Assembly (NCBI GenBank): GCA_017396865.1
Contig: JAFQKO010000081.1
Span: forward strand, 1-5,433
Source: Clostridia bacterium
GTDB lineage: Bacteria > Bacillota_A > Clostridia > Oscillospirales > QAKW01
Direction of reading: 5' to 3'
DNA: 5,433 bases
This document shows, in pieces, positions 1-5,433 of this stretch (positions are counted from its first letter, which is position 1; every line of letters starts with the position of its first letter). The position numbers were made by a program, and so were the translations under genes. A model generated the notes under the pieces. The model ran no database searches and was not told the DNA's origin. It saw nothing but the letters and a program-made list of their open reading frames with translations.

Positions 1-77
1 CCCTCCCGCTGCAGGATAGCGGCGGCACGCTGCACTCTCTCTTTATACTCATAATCGGGGATACAAATTCTTGCCAT
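1..77 (-). CDS. Partial N-terminus of probable M24-family (Xaa-Pro peptidase/creatinase-like) protein
   Basis: Only the first 25 codons are in the window; the gene runs off the left edge. The peptide begins MARICIPDYEYKERVQR and goes on with an amphipathic alanine-rich helix ending LQREG. An acidic-aromatic start, a 'Y-K-x-R-V' helix and a following 'L-x-x-E-G' are typical of the creatinase N-terminal domain that precedes M24 metallopeptidase (pita-bread) folds. The match is from memory of the family and rests on very few residues. Two in-frame ATGs are possible, at 86 and 77. The AAGGAG at about 93..88 sits only one base before the ATG at 86 but ten bases before the ATG at 77, so 77 is preferred. 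The gene starts 24 bases after the ASRT-like gene's stop codon with no terminator between, so the two are probably one operon. The metal ligands and catalytic domain lie outside the window, so activity cannot be judged. Confidence 0.4.
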   Translation of the reverse strand, partial: MARICIPDYEYKERVQRAAAILQRE

Positions 78-101
78 GGTTTTCATTCTCCTTTTTAATT
101 A

Positions 102-458
102 TTATTCACAATAGCCGGGGGTGGTATAGAAATTGACCTTGCGTGGCTCGGCACGGCCGTATTGCGCAACGATCGGCACGTCGCTTTCCAGCATGATCGC
201 ATATTGCTCTCCCTCTGCCGCAGTATGACCGCAAAAATCATCCGCATTGTTGGAGCGCAGGCAACGCACCCGCATCGCCTCCACCTCTGCCTCAAAGCAA
301 ACAGGCTCACGGTCGGTATAAATCAAAGTAAACCGAATATGCGCCGTTTGATCGGTCACGTTGGTCACGATCACCGACTCATGGCCGGGGATCTCATTTT
401 CCCCCACAGGCGGAAGCTCTGCATCGGGAAAGATCCAAACCTTTTTTCCGTAGTTCAT
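102..458 (-). CDS. Sensory rhodopsin transducer (ASRT)-family protein, PF07100-like
   Basis: This 118-residue soluble protein has no signal peptide or membrane segment. It lines up along its length with Anabaena sensory rhodopsin transducer as I remember that sequence: a short N-terminal W-containing strand and proline-rich loop (residues 7-24), GHESVIVTN (25-33, like SHETVCILN), YTDREPV (47-53, like YSDKEPV), and SDVPIVAQYGR (92-102, like SNVPIVVQHTR). ASRT itself forms a small beta-rich tetramer that partners a cyanobacterial rhodopsin and has been reported to bind DNA. Comparative genomics has described the wider superfamily as prokaryotic small-molecule-binding domains, often next to sugar-metabolism genes. 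No rhodopsin gene is seen here and the neighbours are glycosidases, so a sugar or metabolite sensing role is the better guess (inference). The start is supported by GGAGGTG (471..465) with a six-base spacer. The gene ends in tandem TAA TAA codons and is divergent from the AraC gene. Confidence 0.8.
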   Translation of the reverse strand: MNYGKKVWIFPDAELPPVGENEIPGHESVIVTNVTDQTAHIRFTLIYTDREPVCFEAEVEAMRVRCLRSNNADDFCGHTAAEGEQYAIMLESDVPIVAQYGRAEPRKVNFYTTPGYCE

Positions 459-464
459 GGGCTA

Positions 465-471
465 CACCTCC
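465..471 (-). promoter_or_regulatory. Ribosome binding site of the ASRT-like gene
   Basis: The minus strand reads GGAGGTG, nearly a full anti-Shine-Dalgarno match, six bases before the ATG at 458. It fixes the start of the ASRT-like gene and argues for real translation on this strand rather than of the overlapping plus-strand frame at 162..530. Confidence 0.8.
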
Positions 472-483
472 GTTTTTTATTTT

Positions 484-492
484 ATTATAACA
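484..492 (-). promoter_or_regulatory. Extended -10 promoter for the ASRT-like operon
   Basis: Read on the minus strand this is TGTTATAAT, a perfect TATAAT box preceded by the TGn extended -10 motif. No good -35 hexamer sits 16-18 bases upstream, so the promoter probably depends on the extended -10, on an activator, or on both. Transcription would begin near 477, giving a leader of about 19 bases that carries the GGAGGTG site. Confidence 0.6.
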
Positions 493-522
493 TTGACAAT
501 TTACGATTACTTGTGGTATTAT
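493..522 (+). promoter_or_regulatory. Sigma-A-type promoter for the araC-family gene
   Basis: A perfect TTGACA (-35, 493..498) is followed after 18 bases by TATTAT (-10, 517..522), which is itself preceded by TGG, an extended -10 TGn. Transcription would start near 529, giving a leader of about 35 bases before the ATG at 564. The -35 abuts the extended -10 of the divergent ASRT promoter, so one bound protein could affect both directions. The -35 also lies within a nine-base odd palindrome, ATTGACAAT (492..500). Confidence 0.7.
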
Positions 523-551
523 CATTTTAATTGGTAATTTCGTCACTTTTT

Positions 552-557
552 CGGAGG
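552..557 (+). promoter_or_regulatory. Ribosome binding site that fixes the AraC start
   Basis: CGGAGG lies six bases before the ATG at 564. The longer open frame starting with TTG at 531 has no such site, would start only about two bases after the predicted transcription start, and would add an 11-residue tail not expected for this family. Confidence 0.8.
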
Positions 558-563
558 ATTATC

Positions 564-1397
564 ATGCAAAAATTCGATTTTCTTGATAAAAAACAGCACG
601 GGACGGTCGAGTTCCCCGTTGAATACTACTTTGTGGACAACCGCCATCCCCGCTACCAAATGGCCACCCATTGGCACAGCGAATGGGAGCTTTTGCGGGT
701 ATTGGAGGGAACGCTGCAGATCGCCTTGGACGAACAAGACTACACCCTTCACGCGGGCGACATTCTGCTGATCGCAGGCGAGACCCTCCACGGCGGAACG
801 CCGACCGACTGCGTTTACGAATGCTTGGTATTTGACCTTTACGGGCTGTTCAAAAAGACGGATGCCGTGAAGCCCTGCCTGCGGCCCTTTTACCACGGAG
901 ACCTGCTCCCCGACCGTCTTTTTACCAATGCAGATCCCGCGCCCAAGGCGGTGATGGAGCTTTTCACCAAGGGAGCTTCCTCCCCCTGCATTGAGCTGGA
1001 GACCCTCTCGGCCATCGCTCGGCTTTTTGCTTGGCTGATCCGAGAAAAGCGCTATGTTCCAGCAGCGGGCGGAAACCAATATTCCTCTCGCATCAAATCG
1101 GTTTTGGAATACATCGAAGCGCACTACAACGAAAGCCTTTCGCTGGACATTCTGGCGGAGGTAGCGATGATGAACGCCCGCTATTTCTGCCGCGTTTTTT
1201 ACTCCGTTACCCACAGCACGCCGATGAACTATGTCAACTTTTACCGCATCGAGCAGGCCGCCTACCTGCTGGATACCACCGAGCAGACGGTAACCGAAAT
1301 CGCCGCCGAATGCGGCTTTTGGGAGAGCAGCTATTTCACCAAGGTCTTTAAAAAATATAAAGGCATAACACCGCAACATTATCGCCGCAAAAAATAG
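564..1397 (+). CDS. AraC-family transcriptional regulator with N-terminal cupin
   Basis: This 277-residue protein is the usual size for a one-domain-sensor AraC regulator. Residues about 20-110 form a cupin-like sugar-sensing domain: HWHSEWE (36-42) gives the H-x-H...E first motif and GDILLIAGETLHGG (65-78) the second. The C-terminal ~100 residues (about 174-277) hold the two helix-turn-helix motifs: 'LSLDILAEVAMMNARYFCRVF' (first HTH and following helix) and 'TVTEIAAECGFWESSYFTKVFK' (second), ending GITPQHYRRKK. The final region is the classic AraC/XylS signature. By position it probably controls the downstream GH20-GH78 genes and the divergent ASRT-like operon, most likely as a sugar-responsive activator; the inducer is unknown. 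The stop is TAG, backed up by an in-frame TAA at 1416..1418. No terminator hairpin follows, so some readthrough transcription into the glycosidase genes is plausible. Confidence 0.92.
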   Translation: MQKFDFLDKKQHGTVEFPVEYYFVDNRHPRYQMATHWHSEWELLRVLEGTLQIALDEQDYTLHAGDILLIAGETLHGGTPTDCVYECLVFDLYGLFKKTDAVKPCLRPFYHGDLLPDRLFTNADPAPKAVMELFTKGASSPCIELETLSAIARLFAWLIREKRYVPAAGGNQYSSRIKSVLEYIEAHYNESLSLDILAEVAMMNARYFCRVFYSVTHSTPMNYVNFYRIEQAAYLLDTTEQTVTEIAAECGFWESSYFTKVFKKYKGITPQHYRRKK

Positions 1398-1407
1398 CCG
1401 TTTTTCC

Positions 1408-1436
1408 TTGCTTTTTAACGGATAATCATATAAAAT
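1408..1436 (+). promoter_or_regulatory. Possible promoter for the glycosidase genes
   Basis: TTGCTT (1408..1413) and TAAAAT (1431..1436) are separated by 17 bases in the 65-base AraC-GH20 gap. Both hexamers are imperfect, as expected for an activator-dependent promoter. Transcription would start near 1443. TATAAA at 1429..1434 is an alternative -10 with a poor 15-base spacer. AT-richness makes chance matches likely. Confidence 0.4.
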
Positions 1437-1459
1437 AAAGCCGTAAAAAGGAGGGCTTT
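1437..1459 (+). repeat. Inverted repeat around the GH20 ribosome binding site
   Basis: AAAGCC (1437..1442) and GGCTTT (1454..1459) are perfect six-base inverted repeats with an 11-base loop. The Shine-Dalgarno run AAGGAGGG (1448..1455), seven bases before the ATG at 1463, lies mostly in the loop with its last two Gs in the stem. It may be an RNA hairpin that tunes initiation, an operator half-site pair, or chance. If transcription starts near 1443, the left arm would be missing from that transcript and present only in transcripts coming from the AraC gene. Confidence 0.35.
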
Positions 1460-1462
1460 CCC

Positions 1463-3313
1463 ATGACCTGTTTTAATTTCCAAGTCGATTCAAAATTACT
1501 TTGCGGCATTGAGCGGCTGCAAAGCATCTTAGAGTTCACCTGTGGCGAGGGCATCACCGTAACCGCCGAGCAGGGCGAAAAACTCGGCGTTACATTGCGG
1601 GACAACAAGGCTGTTATTTACTATGATAAGCCCTTCCGCTTTTTCCGCGAGCTGGGTATTTTAGCGGAAAATGCCAAGACCAAGGATTCCTTTGAACTCT
1701 TTGAAGATACCTATTTCGAACAGCTTTCCGCCATGCTGGACACCTCCCGTTGCGCCGTACCGACGGTGCAGACGGTTTATCGGATGCTGGACTTTTTGGC
1801 GCTGATGGGCTACGGCATGGCCATGCTCTATACCGAGGAGACCGTCACCCTGGAAAACCGTCCCTATTTCGGGCATATGCGGGGACGCTACAGCCTTGAG
1901 GAGCTCAAGGCCATCGACGATTACGCCTTCGCCTACGGCATCGAGATCATCCCTTGCCTGGAATGCTACGGTCACATGGAAAAATACCTCATCTGGCCCG
2001 AGGCGGCGCCCATCAAGGATACCGAGCGCATCCTGCTGGCGCGGGAGGAAAAGACCTTTGAATTCTTAGAGGAGCTGATCTCCACCGTTTCCTCCTGCTT
2101 CCGCTCCAAGCGCATCCACGTGGGGATGGACGAAGCCCACAACATGGGGCGCGGCATTTTTATGAACCGCCACGGCTACGTGCCGCCCTTTGAGATCTTT
2201 ACCGAGTATCTGCAACGGCTGGTGGCCATCACCAATAAATACGGCCTGAAGCCGATGATGTGGAGCGATATGTATTTCCGCAACAGCGCGCCCAAGGGCG
2301 GCTATTACGAGGCCGAGACCGAGATCCCGCCCGAGGTGGCAAGCCTCATCCCCGAAGAGATGGAGCTGGTATTTTGGCACTACGGCGAAATGCCCTGCTG
2401 CGACGATTATATGCTCAAAAAGCACCGCGCCCTCAATCGCAAGACCATCTACGCGGGCGGGCTTTGGAACTGGATCGGTCACTTCCCCGAGCACAATTAC
2501 GTGATGGAAACGGTGCGTTTCTCCTTAGAGGCCTGCCGCAACAACGACGTGCACGAGGTGATGATGACCCATTGGCTCAACGACAATGCCGAATGCGATT
2601 ACTTTGCTCCCCTGCTCGGCCTTTCCTACTTTGCCGAGCTTTGCTACGACAAGGAGGCCTCCGATCAAAAGCTCCGCAACCGCTTCGAGGCGGTGACCGG
2701 CGGCAGCTACGACGGCTTTTATGCCATGAGCCTCTACCACAACAAATTTGAAAACGGCGAGGTTTACGAAAAATTCCACGACCGCTTTATGGGCAAGCCC
2801 GCCTTTTGGCAGGACATTATGGAGGGGCTTTACGACACCCATCTTTTCGAGCGCCCCATGAGCGGGCATTATGCCGCCTGCGCCGAGCGGATGAAGCAAT
2901 ACCGCGGCGGAGAATGGGACTATCTCTATGATTTTGCCCGCCGCTGCTTTGAATACCTTGCGGTCAAGACCGAGATCGCCGAAAAGCTGGTGCCTGCCTA
3001 TAAGGGCGGCGACAAAGCGACCCTGCGGCAGATCGCCGAGCGGCTGCTCCCTCTGCTGAAGGAAAAGACCGTTGCCGTTCACAAGGCGCACCGCGCCATG
3101 TGGCACGCCCACAACAAGGCGTTGGGCTGGTCGGGCCTGGATTTCCGCTACGGCGGCATGGCCTCCCGTTGCGATACTGCCAAGCTGCAGTTGGAGCAAT
3201 ATCTCTGCGGCGAAACAGATACGTTGGAGCAGCTGGAGCAGCCCCGCCTCTATAAGATGATCCGCGGCTTCACCTCCTTCGGCGCCATCGCCACCCCCAA
3301 TCAGACCATTTAA
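1463..3313 (+). CDS. GH20-type beta-N-acetylhexosaminidase, cytosolic (GH20C-like)
   Basis: This 616-residue protein should remove terminal beta-linked GlcNAc or GalNAc from oligosaccharides by substrate-assisted catalysis. Residues about 1-90 are an alpha/beta non-catalytic domain and about 95-400 the TIM barrel, with RPYFGHMRGRY (133-143), the GH20 catalytic pair in HVGMDEAHNMGRG (D223, E224), MWSDMYFR (W267), FWHYGEMP (304-311), GGLWNWIG (W335, W337) and MTHWLNDNAEC (W371). About 430-616 is a mostly helical C-terminal region. The layout resembles streptococcal GH20C-type enzymes rather than large secreted GH20s. There is no signal peptide, so it should act on imported fragments in the cytoplasm. 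I remember the 371 region as W-G-D-D-G in relatives; here it is WLNDN, which may alter specificity. The start has AAGGAGGG with a seven-base spacer. The stop codon overlaps the ribosome site of the rhamnosidase gene, so the two are cotranscribed. Exact sugar preference cannot be read from sequence. Confidence 0.85.
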   Translation: MTCFNFQVDSKLLCGIERLQSILEFTCGEGITVTAEQGEKLGVTLRDNKAVIYYDKPFRFFRELGILAENAKTKDSFELFEDTYFEQLSAMLDTSRCAVPTVQTVYRMLDFLALMGYGMAMLYTEETVTLENRPYFGHMRGRYSLEELKAIDDYAFAYGIEIIPCLECYGHMEKYLIWPEAAPIKDTERILLAREEKTFEFLEELISTVSSCFRSKRIHVGMDEAHNMGRGIFMNRHGYVPPFEIFTEYLQRLVAITNKYGLKPMMWSDMYFRNSAPKGGYYEAETEIPPEVASLIPEEMELVFWHYGEMPCCDDYMLKKHRALNRKTIYAGGLWNWIGHFPEHNYVMETVRFSLEACRNNDVHEVMMTHWLNDNAECDYFAPLLGLSYFAELCYDKEASDQKLRNRFEAVTGGSYDGFYAMSLYHNKFENGEVYEKFHDRFMGKPAFWQDIMEGLYDTHLFERPMSGHYAACAERMKQYRGGEWDYLYDFARRCFEYLAVKTEIAEKLVPAYKGGDKATLRQIAERLLPLLKEKTVAVHKAHRAMWHAHNKALGWSGLDFRYGGMASRCDTAKLQLEQYLCGETDTLEQLEQPRLYKMIRGFTSFGAIATPNQTI

Positions 3314-3324
3314 AGGAGCTTCCC

Positions 3325-4605
3325 ATGAATCAACAATATTTCTTTCACGATGCCAAATGGGTCGGCGCCGCCGAGCGCGAACCGACCACCTTTTCGGTGC
3401 TGCGAGGACACTTCCCCGCCAAGGCTGCAAAAAAAGCAAGCCTTGCGGTATTGGGCCTGGGCTTTTTTAAGTGCTATATCAACGGAACCTGCATCAATCC
3501 CGATACCTTTTTGCCCCTCTCCTCCGAATATGAGATGACCATACAGCCGGAGGAAGAGGTTTTCAACGCCCAACGTATCTACGTGCCGCAGTTTGATATC
3601 ACCCCCTATCTCCAAGCGGGCAACAACACCATCGATGTTCATTTCGGCGGCGGCTGGTATACCTTCGATCGCCGCCCCTTCGGGCTGCCCAAGGCCATCT
3701 ACTGCGTAACGCTGGAGACCGAAAACGGCACCGAGCTCTACGGCTCGGATGAGCATTGCCGCATCGGTAAAAGCGTTGTTTGCGATTATTTCTTCACCAA
3801 GCATGAGGATCATAATTATCTTATCGGCGAAGATTGGTCCGATGCGGTTTTGGTCGAACCCTTAGAGACCGAATATTGCACCACCGATTGCCCCGCCGAT
3901 GGGTTGATCGAAACATTACCCTTGCGCAAATACGGCGCCGTTTACGATTGCGGGCAGAACACCACCGGTTACCCCGTTCTGACCCTGCGCGCCAAAAAGG
4001 GCGAAACGGTGCGGGTGCGCTTTTCGGAGGAGCTGTTGCCCGACGGCACCATCGACACCACCCATCACCACGGGCAGGAATTCACCGTCGTTTCGGACGG
4101 CACGGAGCGCACCGTCCAGCCGGAATTCACCTGGTTTGGCTTCCGTTGCTTTGAGGTGATCGGCGATGCCGAGCCCCAATGCGTTAAGGTGGTGCATGCC
4201 AAGGTGGCGGATGCCTCTGCCTTTGAGAGCGACAACGAGACCCTCAACTGGATCTATCAAACCTTTTTACACACCATGCGTTGCAATCTGCATACGGGCC
4301 ATCCCTCCGATTGCCCCCATTTGGAGCGCCGCGGCTATACCGGCGACGGGCAGCTCACCTGCCACGCCGTTCTATCCACCATGGCGGCAAGGGAGCTTTA
4401 CGAAAAATGGCTGCAGGACATTGCCGACAGCCAGGATTCCCTGAGCGGACATATTCAATACACCGCCCCCTACATCCGCAGCGGCGGCGGACCCGGCGGC
4501 TGGGGCTGCGCCATCATCGAGGTGCCCTATCAGCTTTACCGCCACTACGGCGATCCGCAGATCCTCGCCAAATACTACCAAAATATGCGCCGCTACATCG
4601 ACTAG
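3325..4605 (+). CDS. Alpha-L-rhamnosidase (GH78-type), N-terminal part ending at in-frame TAG
   Basis: This frame encodes 426 residues before an amber codon. About 25-115 match the bacterial rhamnosidase N-terminal beta domain ('GLGFFKCYINGTCINPDTFLP', 'GGGWYTF'). About 200-298 match the concanavalin-like rhamnosidase domain (VYDCGQNTTGYP from 206, then 'RVRFSEELLPDG'). From about F300 the (alpha/alpha)6 six-hairpin catalytic domain begins, with CPHLERRGYTGDGQ (330-343), equivalent to the C-P-x-x-D-E-R-x-G-W-T-G-D motif of GH78 that carries the catalytic acid (probably E334) and substrate-binding acids such as D341. The frame stops inside the barrel at RRYID-TAG-LEAHSEFG, so this product lacks roughly half the catalytic domain and should not fold as an active enzyme. 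No signal peptide is seen. AAAGGAG (3312..3318) overlaps the GH20 stop codon and lies six bases before the ATG, which indicates translational coupling. The expected role is release of terminal alpha-L-rhamnose from imported oligosaccharides. Confidence 0.85.
   Translation: MNQQYFFHDAKWVGAAEREPTTFSVLRGHFPAKAAKKASLAVLGLGFFKCYINGTCINPDTFLPLSSEYEMTIQPEEEVFNAQRIYVPQFDITPYLQAGNNTIDVHFGGGWYTFDRRPFGLPKAIYCVTLETENGTELYGSDEHCRIGKSVVCDYFFTKHEDHNYLIGEDWSDAVLVEPLETEYCTTDCPADGLIETLPLRKYGAVYDCGQNTTGYPVLTLRAKKGETVRVRFSEELLPDGTIDTTHHHGQEFTVVSDGTERTVQPEFTWFGFRCFEVIGDAEPQCVKVVHAKVADASAFESDNETLNWIYQTFLHTMRCNLHTGHPSDCPHLERRGYTGDGQLTCHAVLSTMAARELYEKWLQDIADSQDSLSGHIQYTAPYIRSGGGPGGWGCAIIEVPYQLYRHYGDPQILAKYYQNMRRYID
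4603..4605 (+). other. In-frame amber codon inside the rhamnosidase gene
   Basis: TAG is codon 427 of the rhamnosidase frame. Both flanks are good GH78 sequence in the same frame, with no insertion or deletion needed. From family memory the position is commonly aromatic (Y or W) in 'R-Y-x-D-Y/W-L-E'. A single change from TAC, TAT, TGG or CAG would create it. The next base is C, a context often considered leaky for termination. Confidence 0.8.
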
Positions 4606-5433
4606 CTGGAGGCCCATTCGGAATTTGGGCTGGTCACCGGCGATCGGGCGGGCGAATGGTGCCTCGGCGATTGGTGCGGGCCGAACATCCTCTATCCCGA
4701 TAAGGACATCACCTCCCATAATCAGCAGGTGATCCTCCCCGCCCCGATGGTCAACACCTACTACATGGTAAAATCCCTGAATCTCCTCTGCGAGATCGCC
4801 AAGATCATCGGCAAGGAGGAAGATATTGCCGCATACACCGAAAAAGCAGAGCAGCGCAAGCGTGCCATTCAAGCGGCCTACTTCAACACCTTCGACGGTA
4901 ATTTCATTATGAACGTGCAGGGTGCCAACGCCTACGCCGTTGATTTAGGGCTGGGTGATAAGACCACCTATCCCAATCTGGTGAGCTACTATCAAAAGCT
5001 CGGTCACTACGATACCGGCATCCTCGCCACCGATATTCTGACCCGCGTGCTCTTTGAGCGGGGCGACGGCGAGCTGGCGGCAGAACTGATGATCCAGAAC
5101 GGCGATCAAGGCTATGAGCACTGGCGGCGAAACGGTGCCACCACCTTCCATGAGTATTGGGACAGCAACCGCAGCCGCTCCCATAACCATCCGATGTTCG
5201 GCGCACCCGTTGCCTACATCTTTGAGTATCTTTTGGGCATTCGCCAGCGCCCCCATACCGCAGGCTACACCGACCTTTTGATCGCCCCGCAGGCGGTATC
5301 CAAATTCGGTCGGATGGCGGGCAGCATGGAAACCCCCAACGGTACCGTTGCCGTAGGCTATGAAAAGACCGCCGACGGCGTTGCCTTCCGCATCACCGTT
5401 CCCCAAGGCACCAAAGCCACCTTCTGCTTTGCC
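4606..5433 (+). pseudogene. Alpha-L-rhamnosidase (GH78-type), C-terminal part after the TAG; runs off the window
   Basis: This is the continuation, in the same frame, of the gene that starts at 3325: 276 codons without a stop to the right edge. It completes the six-hairpin barrel: GEWCLGDWCGP soon after the TAG (the G-D-W loop of the family), 'LPAPMVNTYYMVKSL', 'YPNLVSYYQKLGHYDTGILAT', then TFHEYWDSN with E610 (counting the TAG as 427) as the likely catalytic base and SHNHPMFG (619-626). The rest (about 640-703) fits the C-terminal beta-sandwich ('APQAVSKFGRMAGSMETPNG'), so probably only a few tens of residues are missing. There is no credible separate start: no in-frame ATG, GTG or TTG occurs before GTG 4729 and ATG 4747, and neither has a Shine-Dalgarno site. 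The codons look intact and conserved, so any inactivation is recent; readthrough or a base-call error would restore a full enzyme. Confidence 0.75.

Noticed and set aside
162..530. Plus-strand open frame of 122 codons overlapping the ASRT-like gene
   Set aside because: It is antisense to a recognisable ASRT-family gene that has its own GGAGGTG site and promoter; the frame's product matches no family I know and has no ribosome site.
531..563. Upstream TTG start for the AraC gene
   Set aside because: It lies about two bases after the predicted transcription start, has no Shine-Dalgarno site, and the ATG at 564 has an ideal one.
543..1379. Long minus-strand frame (278 codons) opposite the AraC gene
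   Set aside because: It mirrors the AraC coding frame; low-complexity, family-free translation typical of antisense of GC-rich coding sequence.
1396..1420. Rho-independent terminator after the AraC gene (CCGTT...AACGG)
   Set aside because: Only five pairs with a 14-base loop and no following T-run; too weak.
2525..3439. Long minus-strand frame (304 codons) opposite GH20 and across the GH20-GH78 junction
   Set aside because: Alanine/glycine/valine-rich shadow that spans two real genes; no ribosome site or family resemblance.
4606..4749. Independent restart of translation after the amber codon (GGAGG at 4608..4612, GTG 4729, ATG 4747)
   Set aside because: The GGAGG falls directly after the TAG but no in-frame start lies within reach of it; GTG 4729 and ATG 4747 have no ribosome site and would begin in mid-barrel.
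1..5433. tRNA, rRNA, CRISPR arrays, insertion sequences, phage attachment sites
   Set aside because: No repeat-spacer pattern, cloverleaf, transposase frame or long terminal repeats were seen by eye; nearly all of the window is occupied by the listed genes.

Overview
The window looks like part of a carbohydrate-utilisation locus from a Gram-positive, probably clostridial (Oscillospirales-like), anaerobe. The evidence is strong Shine-Dalgarno sites (GGAGG type) before every gene, AT-rich sigma-A-type intergenic regions between moderately GC-rich genes, and proteins that resemble gut Firmicutes families. The taxon is inference; no marker gene is present.

Layout. On the minus strand at the left edge lie the first codons of a protein that resembles the N-terminus of M24 (Xaa-Pro peptidase/creatinase-like) proteins (77..1, partial). 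It is preceded in the same operon by a small gene for an ASRT-family protein (sensory rhodopsin transducer-like, 458..102). A 105-base divergent intergenic region (459..563) holds two back-to-back promoters, both with extended -10 elements. On the plus strand follow an AraC-family regulator with an N-terminal cupin (564..1397), a 65-base gap with its own weak promoter, a cytosolic GH20-type beta-N-acetylhexosaminidase of about 616 residues (1463..3313), and, 11 bases later, a GH78-type alpha-L-rhamnosidase (3325 to the end of the window).

The rhamnosidase frame is interrupted by one in-frame amber codon (TAG, 4603..4605). Past it the same frame stays open and recognisably homologous for 276 codons to the window edge. 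The putative catalytic acid region lies before the TAG and the putative base region after it, so the 426-residue product alone cannot be a complete enzyme. A nonsense mutation (young pseudogene), a sequencing or assembly error, or programmed readthrough/recoding are all possible; the AraC gene uses TAG as an apparently normal stop.

Working model (inference): imported glycan fragments containing beta-linked HexNAc and alpha-L-rhamnose are trimmed in the cytoplasm by the two glycosidases. The AraC protein senses a sugar and controls the divergent promoters. The ASRT-like protein may be a soluble sugar or small-molecule sensor; no rhodopsin gene is visible. No RNA genes, CRISPR arrays, insertion sequences or convincing rho-independent terminators were seen.
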